A stretch of 64,000 nt of DNA from contig CAKRZO010000006.1 of NCBI GenBank assembly GCA_934433135.1, forward strand, positions 62,001-126,000, given 5' to 3'. The DNA comes from an uncultured Acetatifactor sp. GTDB taxonomy: Bacteria > Bacillota > Clostridia > Lachnospirales > Lachnospiraceae. A model generated the notes under the pieces. The model searched no databases, was not told the DNA's origin, and worked only from the letters and a program-made list of their open reading frames with translations. Below, one piece after another: positions 57,480 to 64,000 of the stretch. Within the stretch, counting starts at the first letter, position 1, and every line of letters begins with the position of its first letter. The position numbers were made by a program, and so were the translations under genes.

Positions 57480-59089
57480 TATAATTTAAACAAGGTTCCC
57501 AGGATATTGCGTCCTAAAGATGCTCCCAGATTTCCGCCCAGTCTTTTACCGAAAGAGCCTCCGATGCTCTTGCCCACCGTGTTGCCGATTTCCCGTCCGA
57601 TGGTACCTGCTGCTGAAGAAGCAACGGATTTCACACCGGTTTTTACGGCACTCTTTCGTTTGGCAGTGGCTTTCTGCTCTTCCTTTTCTTTTCTCAGAGC
57701 TTCCTTCTGCTCCTCTTTTGTACGGGCAAGTTCCGCTTTCTGAGCGGCCTTCTCTTCCTCCGCTGCCTGTTTTGCTGCTGCCTGGTCAAGATCGTCCTGC
57801 CGTTTTTTACGCTGCAGGAACTCATAAGCGGAATCTCTGTCATACATGTTCTGATAACGCAGATACAGATTGTTGCATTTTATTTCCTTTATCCGCTCTT
57901 CCTCCGAAATAGGCCCCATAAGGCTCTGCGGTGGAAGAATCTTACACTTCTGCACCATCGTGGGAATTCCTTCTTCATCCAGAACGCTGACCAATGCCTC
58001 TCCGGTTCCCAGTTCCAGAATAGCATCTTTAGTCTTAAAGGCCGGGTTGCTGCGGAAAGAGTCTGCCGCCGCTTTTACCGCCTTTTCATCGGAAGGTGTA
58101 TAAGCACGCAGCGCATGCTGAATTTTATTTCCCAACTGGCTTAAAATACCATCCGGAATATCCCTGGGATTCTGGGTAATAAAGTAAATGCCCACACCTT
58201 TGGAACGAATGAGCTTTACCATCTGCTCAATCTTATCCTCCAGCGCCTTGGAAATGCCGTCAAACAAAAGATGCGCTTCATCAAAGAAGAAAATCATACG
58301 CGGCTTCTCACAGTCTCCAATCTCCGGAAGCGTCTCAAACAACTCCGACATCATCCAGAGAAGGAAGGCCGAATACAACGTTCCGTTATGAATCAGTTCC
58401 CGGCAATCCAGAATATTAATGGTCCCCTTACCGCCGGCTCCTGTGGTAAACCAGTCCGCAATGTTCAAGGCCGGTTCTGCGAAAAATCCGTCCGCGCCCT
58501 GTGCTTCCAAAGAGACCACATGCCGCAGAATCGCCGCAACACTCTGCTTTGTAATATTTCCGTATTCCGCAGAAAAATCCTGGCTGTTCTCCGATACGTA
58601 CTGCAGCATGGACTTCAAATCCTTGGTATCAATCAAAAGCAGTTCCTGATCATCTGCAATCTTGAATATCACCGTAAGGATATCCGTCTGCGTGGGATTC
58701 AGATCCATTAATTTGGACAAAAGCACCGGACCCATTTCCGAAATCGTTGTACGAAGCGGAATCCCAGCTTTTCCGTAAATGTCCCAGAAAACACTGGGAT
58801 AAGACTGGTAAGAAAATCCGCACTCCCCCAGTCCGAAACGACTGATTCGCTTCTGCATATCCTCACTGTCCGTACCCGGTCTGCACATACCTGCCAGATC
58901 TCCTTTTACGTCCGCCAGGAAAACGGGAACTCCCGCATCGGAAAAGGACTCTGCCAAAACCTTCAAAGAAATTGTCTTACCGGTTCCGGTCGCTCCTGCA
59001 ATCAGCCCATGTCTGTTTGCCATGGACGGCAGAATACAAACTTTCTCACCCTGTGCATCCCCGATCCATATCTGTTGATGATAAAACAT
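57479..59089 (-). CDS. HerA-like helicase/ATPase (DUF853, YjgR family)
   Basis: This is a 536-residue cytoplasmic ATPase. Walker A AGATGTGKTISLK is near 31-43, Walker B MIFFFDEAHLLF near 255-266 and the arginine/sensor GIYFITQNPRDIP near 290-302, all typical of the DUF853/HerA group. Residues about 425-480 are an Ala/Glu/Lys/Arg-rich coiled coil, then a Gly/Leu-rich repeated tail (GNTVGKSIGGSFGKRLGG, about 500-520). The cellular role of YjgR-type proteins is not established. GGAGG precedes ATG. It has its own promoter (TTGCGA-N17-TATAAT, 59170-59142). Confidence 0.9.
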   Translation of the reverse strand: MFYHQQIWIGDAQGEKVCILPSMANRHGLIAGATGTGKTISLKVLAESFSDAGVPVFLADVKGDLAGMCRPGTDSEDMQKRISRFGLGECGFSYQSYPSVFWDIYGKAGIPLRTTISEMGPVLLSKLMDLNPTQTDILTVIFKIADDQELLLIDTKDLKSMLQYVSENSQDFSAEYGNITKQSVAAILRHVVSLEAQGADGFFAEPALNIADWFTTGAGGKGTINILDCRELIHNGTLYSAFLLWMMSELFETLPEIGDCEKPRMIFFFDEAHLLFDGISKALEDKIEQMVKLIRSKGVGIYFITQNPRDIPDGILSQLGNKIQHALRAYTPSDEKAVKAAADSFRSNPAFKTKDAILELGTGEALVSVLDEEGIPTMVQKCKILPPQSLMGPISEEERIKEIKCNNLYLRYQNMYDRDSAYEFLQRKKRQDDLDQAAAKQAAEEEKAAQKAELARTKEEQKEALRKEKEEQKATAKRKSAVKTGVKSVASSAAGTIGREIGNTVGKSIGGSFGKRLGGNLGASLGRNILGTLFKL

Positions 59090-59141
59090 ACCTTCCTCCG
59101 TTCCGCAGGTTCTCTATTCAGCCTGCTGCTTCTTGTTTTTT

Positions 59142-59170
59142 ATTATAATAGAAGAAGAGAGGAATCGCAA
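59142..59170 (-). promoter_or_regulatory. promoter of the HerA-like gene
   Basis: On the minus strand, TTGCGA (59170-59165), 17 bases, TATAAT (59147-59142). Confidence 0.65.
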
Positions 59171-59224
59171 GGGGCAATTCCCCCACCGGTGAAGAAATGC
59201 AACCAGTTTAGTTACCGTTCCGAC

Positions 59225-60394
59225 TCACCAGAGAAAAATTCCCTTGCCGCATAATTTACCAACGGCCTCCAGGTAATAAAAATCACCGTACACAATATAG
59301 CGTTGTCTTTGATACCGATAAGCTTCCGCTCCCATTTTCAGAATTAAATCCGTATCCGCCGAATAATCGCAGCACTTCTTCTCCAATGCTTTCAGAATCA
59401 GGAATGCTCCGTTCCGGTACAGATCCGCTTCCGGTTCCGTCACAAGCTCTGCTATAGTCAGCATACCGCTTGCGGCAATCGCTCCCGCTGTAGAATCATA
59501 CAAAACCGGCTCCTTTGGGCTTCGGAAATCTACATACGGAACGTACCCTGTCTGCGCCGCATTAGCCAAAAAATAATGGGCAACCCGCTTGGCGGTGTCC
59601 AGAAATGCCGTTTCACCGGTATGTAAATACGAAATGGTAAAACCGTAAATCGCCCAGGCCTGTCCTCTGCTCCAGCTGGATCCGACTCCATACCCCTGTC
59701 CTCCGAAAGATTCCAATGCCTCTCCGGTCTTCTGGTTGTAATGAAGAATGTGAATCACTGATCCGTCCGGTCTGACCGCATTTTCCATGGTTTTCTTTGC
59801 ATGCAATGCCGCAATCTGCCGAAACCGCTCATATCCGGTCTCCTCGCTTGCCCAGTAAAGTAAAGACAGATTCATCATGGTATCAATGATGGACCACCCT
59901 TCCTTTTCTTTGGTATTCCAAGCCGTAAGGAATCCGCCTTCCGGATTCCATCTGGCAGCCAGATAATTGGCGGCAATCAGCGCCCTCCTGCGGCTGTCCG
60001 GATCTTTTGTGAGACGATAAGAGGTCACTGAGGTAGGCATCCACATAAATCCCACATCATGATGCAGCCCGTCAAACCCTTCGTTCGTATCGATTAAAGC
60101 AGCATCCAGCATTTTTTCCATGGCTTTGGCATGGTCTGCATACTGCTGTTTCTTTTCTGCCTGCTTTGTTCCCTGGTACAGCTGCCAGAGAACTCCCGGC
60201 CAGAACCCGTTCACCCAGGTACTTGACCTTTGCGTAAAACGATCCTCGCCGTTTCCGTTTTCATCAATGGTATAAAGAATCTTATTTCCGTTTTTGAGCA
60301 TAGTCCGGTACAGTTTTTCTTCCATACGGAACCAAACGCTCTCCGCCCATACTCTTTTCTCTTCCGCTATTTCATTTTCCTTTTTTTCGCACAT
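59225..60394 (-). CDS. GH88 unsaturated glucuronyl hydrolase
   Basis: This is a 389-residue (alpha/alpha)6-barrel cytoplasmic enzyme that removes the 4,5-unsaturated uronic acid from oligosaccharides made by polysaccharide lyases (glycosaminoglycans, gellan, alginate-like). Catalytic residues are visible: Asp113 in FDGLHHDVGFMW and Asp171 in WSIIDTMMNL, plus GSSWSRGQAWAIYG near 240-253 and STWVNGFWPG. The start at 60394 is chosen for GGAG six bases before ATG. It follows the heparinase II/III-like gene by a gap rich in hairpins, so the two act in order: lyase or related enzyme first, GH88 second. Confidence 0.92.
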   Translation of the reverse strand: MCEKKENEIAEEKRVWAESVWFRMEEKLYRTMLKNGNKILYTIDENGNGEDRFTQRSSTWVNGFWPGVLWQLYQGTKQAEKKQQYADHAKAMEKMLDAALIDTNEGFDGLHHDVGFMWMPTSVTSYRLTKDPDSRRRALIAANYLAARWNPEGGFLTAWNTKEKEGWSIIDTMMNLSLLYWASEETGYERFRQIAALHAKKTMENAVRPDGSVIHILHYNQKTGEALESFGGQGYGVGSSWSRGQAWAIYGFTISYLHTGETAFLDTAKRVAHYFLANAAQTGYVPYVDFRSPKEPVLYDSTAGAIAASGMLTIAELVTEPEADLYRNGAFLILKALEKKCCDYSADTDLILKMGAEAYRYQRQRYIVYGDFYYLEAVGKLCGKGIFLW

Positions 60395-60412
60395 ATTGCT
60401 CTCCATTCCGCA

Positions 60413-60535
60413 GACGCTTTAGCGTCGAAGGAATCGCGCGTCAAATTTCAGATTTGACGCTGCGATAAAGGCTACTTTGTGACGCCTGCAGCACAAATAG
60501 CCGTGTAAAAAAATGCATTAGCGAATGCATTTTTT
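60413..60535. repeat. cluster of four hairpins between heparinase-like and GH88 genes
   Basis: Four consecutive stems fill the gap: GACGC/GCGTC (60413-60426), GCGTCAAAT/ATTTGACGC (60438-60460, extended by ATCGC/TGCGAT), GGCTACTTTGTG/CACAAATAGCC (60470-60502), AAAAAATGCATT/AATGCATTTTTT (60508-60535). The last overlaps the final codons of the heparinase-like gene and ends with U-tracts on both strands, so it can be a terminator or attenuator. The others may stabilise or process the mRNA. Confidence 0.7.
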
Positions 60536-62317
60536 CACACTGATCTCCATTTCCGAGCGCCCCTGCCCCTGTATCAGCGGAACATCCCATCTGAGCGCAT
60601 ACACTTTTTCTTTGACTCCCTTATGGTTATCATGTTCGTATTCCAGAATCCTGACTGCCTTACCGGCAAAACCATCGTTACCCGGGAATGTCAGAATGCA
60701 TGTTGTGCTATCGTCCTGAAAAAGAATCCGGTTTTTCTCCACAACAGGAGGAATCTGGGTGACCAGATTTTCCTGCACCCGTTCCCCCGATTTTCCATAC
60801 AAAGTAAAATCATCCGTAACTTTAAGCAGACCGTTTGTCAGATCAAATTCCAGACAACGTATTATTTCGGCAGCTTCGCCACTTTCATACGCATCGGTAA
60901 GATCCATCCTGACTTCCACTGTTTTTTCTCCGGACTGCACCTGAAAGTCCCTGCACCGATACTCTTTTCCTTCCGGCTGTTCTTTTCCGTTAATAAGCGG
61001 CACACTATGTCCCATAGACCGGTTGCATAACACCTGATATCTGCCTTCTCCGAAATACCCTTTCTTATATTCGCCCGCTCCCAGGTCCGTTAAAAACAAA
61101 GTTTCCATTTCCTCATAAATAAAATGTCCTACATCATTATGATTATGAAATTCCCCGTTATGTCCGCCCTTGCAGGCCATACCGACCCCGTTAGCGGAAC
61201 GGGCAATTACCCATTGTGCTTTGGGAAGGACATCGATCTTTTCCCTGAATTTTCCCTCACTGCCAACCATGTCCTGCAGACAATTCTTTTCATAACATGC
61301 AAGCAGTCTGCCCGGCATCTGTAAATCCATCTTTAAGGCTGTAAAACGGTAACAGCCATCCGTGTCCAGATCCGCAGCCCTCTTTATATCCGGAAACGTA
61401 AACGGAGAATAATGCATGGCAAGTACACATTCCAGTCCCATCCGGAATCGCCCTCTGCTGCTGCCATCCGCAAAACTTACCGTTCTGCCGTCTTCAAAAA
61501 AGCATTTTGCAGCGAAAGCCGCAATTTCCGCTTTGGGCGCTTCTCCCCACGCCCCGTTAAACAAATCGTATTCTCCGCCTGTCCGGTCATACAGTTCCTG
61601 AGCAAAATTGCAAAAGAAACTCATCCCATAGTTATAATATCCCAAACCCTCCGTACAGGTACCGTCTTCTTCAAATCCTTTCAAATAATACTTAAGGCTG
61701 CTGCAGATTCTGGTAAGGTAGGTTTTCAGACGTATTTTATCCTTGATCAGATACAGACAGGCACTGCCGATCGCCCCGGCGCAGACACCGTTCCAGTTAT
61801 GCATGCTGTTCTCCCATCTGCGATAGGGTACAGCCGATGTAAAATAAGGAATAAATACTCTTCTTTCCACATTTTCCATGATCAGGCTTTTGGTCTCACA
61901 TGACAGAACATCTTCCAGATTTTCTGCTAAGTCCGACAGAGTCTGCGCCGTTTCCGCCGCAAAAAGATCCACTGTAACAGCCCATTCTTTTTCCTTCCGG
62001 TTCACATGAGGCGGCAGCGCCCAGCATTCCTCGTTACATACTTCCCGTATCACCGAATCAAGCTTCCCCACAATATGCTGCTCTACGCTTCCGTTTTCTT
62101 CCCTCTGCGCCAATGCCTCCAGACCGAATACAGCCAGAAATTTTCTCCGGCGAAAATATACTTTTTCATACGAGAGCCTGTTTCCGGTGGTTTCGTACAA
62201 TCCAAAGAGTTCTTCCGTTACAGGCGGTATTTCCTCTGAAAACATGGAAACTGCCGCCTCCTTTACCTGCCCACGGAATTTTTCTGCAAAACAGGTCAGT
62301 TTCTTTGTAAGTTCCAT
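60518..62317 (-). CDS. heparinase II/III-family protein
   Basis: This is a 599-residue protein with no signal peptide. The N-terminal (alpha/alpha) toroid (about 1-330) is followed by a beta-sandwich heparinase II/III-like domain (about 355-599) carrying KGGHNGEFHNHNDVGHF near 400-417, the His/Asn/Asp metal and catalytic motif of the family, and LTDLGAGEY. These enzymes are lyases on uronic-acid polysaccharides (PL12, PL15, PL21, and related). The start is ATG at 62317 with GGGAG upstream. The cytoplasmic location implies it works on imported oligosaccharides before GH88. The precise substrate is uncertain. Confidence 0.82.
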   Translation of the reverse strand: MELTKKLTCFAEKFRGQVKEAAVSMFSEEIPPVTEELFGLYETTGNRLSYEKVYFRRRKFLAVFGLEALAQREENGSVEQHIVGKLDSVIREVCNEECWALPPHVNRKEKEWAVTVDLFAAETAQTLSDLAENLEDVLSCETKSLIMENVERRVFIPYFTSAVPYRRWENSMHNWNGVCAGAIGSACLYLIKDKIRLKTYLTRICSSLKYYLKGFEEDGTCTEGLGYYNYGMSFFCNFAQELYDRTGGEYDLFNGAWGEAPKAEIAAFAAKCFFEDGRTVSFADGSSRGRFRMGLECVLAMHYSPFTFPDIKRAADLDTDGCYRFTALKMDLQMPGRLLACYEKNCLQDMVGSEGKFREKIDVLPKAQWVIARSANGVGMACKGGHNGEFHNHNDVGHFIYEEMETLFLTDLGAGEYKKGYFGEGRYQVLCNRSMGHSVPLINGKEQPEGKEYRCRDFQVQSGEKTVEVRMDLTDAYESGEAAEIIRCLEFDLTNGLLKVTDDFTLYGKSGERVQENLVTQIPPVVEKNRILFQDDSTTCILTFPGNDGFAGKAVRILEYEHDNHKGVKEKVYALRWDVPLIQGQGRSEMEISVKKCIR

Positions 62318-62390
62318 CTTTTTTCTCCCTTCCTCCGAACCGGCTTTTCCATGCAATCGTTTCTTATTATTTTCCGAAAGGCAATTCTCA

Positions 62391-64000
62391 TTACTTCTGT
62401 TCCTTTAAATGTTGCAGATTGGTACGATAATCGCTCGGCGAGACCTTATAAAGACGACGGAATGCTTTATAGAAGGTATTCTCGGATCCGAACCCGCTTT
62501 CCAATGCAATCACACGGATCGGAATCGTCGGATCCTCCAGCAAAATTCTGGCCTTTTGAATCCGCAGCTGCTCCAGGTATTCCGAAAATCCGATATTCAG
62601 ATAAGACTTTATCATACGGGCAATGGTCTTATCGGAGATTCCGAAAGCCTCCACCAACGATATCATATAAAAATCCGGATCATCAAAATGCTCCTCTATA
62701 TAGGTCACAATCTGCTTTGACAATTCGTTTTTGCTGTTATTTTTGATCTGCCGGGAAACGGCACATAGCTTTCTGACACAGGAAAGCATCTTCTGTTCCA
62801 TGTCCGGTACGTTGTCACTATATTCCATCTTATCCACACGCACTTCGCTGCGCAGTCTGGATGCAATATTATTTAACAATGCGGCCTGCATATAGAACAA
62901 TTGCTCAATCATGGAATAGGTTGGTGAAACGCTTACCTGATACCACTGCCTGCTGACCAGTTTTGCGGCTTCTGCCTCATTCCCGGCCAAAATCAGATCC
63001 GTCAGCTTCACATTCTCCAACAAATCGATATCGCAACTGCCATCTCCCGCTTCCTTTTCCACCTGTTCCTGGAAAATCAGCTTTTGACTGCTTAAATATT
63101 TCATACTGTACCGCTGTGCATGATACACTTCATTCAGCTTTTCATAAGAGAACAAGGATTCACTAACTGCAAGAATTACGTCACACCCGAAATTTTGCTC
63201 CGCCCGATCGATAAAATGCTGCATCCTTTCCTGCAGATTTTCCTCTCCCGTCCCCTCCGGTCTGATCAGGACAAACAGATTGGGATGAACTTTGGAAAAA
63301 AAGGAAAAACCAATCCCCTGTTGTGCAAACAACTGACGGATTTCCTCCGAAGGAATTTCCCATTCCGTATGGGTCAGCTGCAGCACAAATAAACGGAACG
63401 GAATTCCGGAACTCGGCTCCTTCTCCAGAAACTCCGTAAGGCGATCCTCTTCCAGACCGTTCAAAATCAGCTCTCGCAACATCCAGTGATCCATTTCCTC
63501 ACTTAATTTTTTATATCGCTTCTGATGCTGCAGCCCGTTTTCCCCGATTTCCGTAATAGAGCGTTCAATATATTCATATTCTGATTTTTTCTCTGCACCG
63601 GAGTTTTCCGTATATTGATCCAGAATCGAAAGAATTTTTCCGATGGGTTTAAAATTACGCCAGGCGAGCAGTATGGAAATCACGAGTGCTGCAATCAGGA
63701 ATAAAATCAGATAAACAACAGCAATCTGAATCATCCCCTTCATCTGCATCCGGAAATAACTCTTCGGAATCTCTACCGTGATCGAAACGGGACTCTGACT
63801 GCTGCGGATCTCAAAAAGACTGCTCTTTTCCGCCGGCTGTGTACGGCTGGCGTACAGAATCTCATTGGTTGTATGATCTTGTATCGTAACACCGGCAATT
63901 TCTCTTAAATCGGTAAGTCCCGTCAGCTCATAGATCCGGTCAATCGGCAGGATCGCCAGAAACATGGCATTTTCCCGATTGCCTGCACTCACATACGTAT
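62391..64000 (-). CDS. AraC-family sensor-regulator, 5' end beyond window
   Basis: At least 536 codons are visible; the frame is open to the window end, so the N-terminus is missing. The visible part begins in an extracellular sensor region, then a membrane helix near visible residue 90-110 (VYLILFLIAALVISILLAW), a helical linker, a mid domain (about 160-390), and a C-terminal AraC double HTH (about 430-530: LVEAFGISDKTIARMIKSYL, IALESGFGSENTFYKAFRRL). A membrane-bound AraC sensor of this type responds to extracellular sugar and switches on its neighbours. It lies directly upstream of the heparinase-like and GH88 genes, which it probably controls. Confidence 0.88.
   Translation of the reverse strand, partial: TYVSAGNRENAMFLAILPIDRIYELTGLTDLREIAGVTIQDHTTNEILYASRTQPAEKSSLFEIRSSQSPVSITVEIPKSYFRMQMKGMIQIAVVYLILFLIAALVISILLAWRNFKPIGKILSILDQYTENSGAEKKSEYEYIERSITEIGENGLQHQKRYKKLSEEMDHWMLRELILNGLEEDRLTEFLEKEPSSGIPFRLFVLQLTHTEWEIPSEEIRQLFAQQGIGFSFFSKVHPNLFVLIRPEGTGEENLQERMQHFIDRAEQNFGCDVILAVSESLFSYEKLNEVYHAQRYSMKYLSSQKLIFQEQVEKEAGDGSCDIDLLENVKLTDLILAGNEAEAAKLVSRQWYQVSVSPTYSMIEQLFYMQAALLNNIASRLRSEVRVDKMEYSDNVPDMEQKMLSCVRKLCAVSRQIKNNSKNELSKQIVTYIEEHFDDPDFYMISLVEAFGISDKTIARMIKSYLNIGFSEYLEQLRIQKARILLEDPTIPIRVIALESGFGSENTFYKAFRRLYKVSPSDYRTNLQHLKEQK

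Overview
The window looks like a chromosome segment from an anaerobic Gram-positive Firmicute, most likely a gut Lachnospiraceae or close Clostridia relative. The signs are strong GGAGG ribosome sites, TTGACA-N17-TATAAT promoters, a GlgC/GlgD pair, SpoVG, a sortase-anchored surface protein, a YesM/YesN-type two-component system, ECF transport, and an Rrf2 regulator beside cysK-metNIQ. No rRNA, tRNA, CRISPR array, insertion sequence or prophage was seen. The genus cannot be fixed from the sequence alone.

Region 1 (1-19.75 kb, minus strand) is an AT-rich carbohydrate-use locus. From upstream to downstream it holds a YesN-type response regulator and YesM-type kinase, a GH3 beta-N-acetylhexosaminidase-like enzyme, an LplB/LplC-type ABC importer with its lipoprotein, an FAD-dependent oxidoreductase, an acyltransferase-like protein, a cell-wall-anchored GH16 protein with SLH domains, a GH42-like glycosidase, MurQ, and the first codons of a BadF-type sugar kinase. 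NagZ-like GH3, MurQ and the kinase together suggest catabolism of an amino-sugar-containing glycan. A regulatory segment is duplicated before the GH3 gene and before the importer, probably for the response regulator.

Region 2 (20-31 kb) has a DtxR-type regulator, then a five-gene ECF operon (phosphoribosyltransferase, double ATPase, EcfT, creatininase-family hydrolase, S component) with no obvious substrate, hisJ, telA, xpaC, a KDG-type sugar kinase and a split ThrE-type exporter. Region 3 (31-42 kb) is housekeeping: mfd, pth, an SGNH hydrolase, spoVG-glgD-glgC and an ABC-F protein.

Region 4 (41.9-43.8 kb) is an AT-rich island with an AAA/ABC-type ATPase overlapping a PD-(D/E)XK-like nuclease, preceded by tiny open frames. 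It is the best candidate for an undescribed, possibly defence, module. Region 5 (43.8-51.8 kb) has a GH13 enzyme, a MarR-controlled heterodimeric drug exporter with five 15-bp operator-like repeats, and a GH105/AraC pair. Region 6 (51.8-57.3 kb) is a sulfur operon (cysK-metN-metI-metQ-rrf2) and an amidohydrolase. Region 7 (57.5-64 kb) has a HerA-like ATPase and a uronate-polysaccharide locus (GH88, heparinase II/III-like protein, AraC sensor-regulator cut by the window end).

A non-coding repeat family with ends like GTAACAGTTCAGAC...GTCTGAACTGTTAC is scattered through the intergenic spaces from 20 kb onward.
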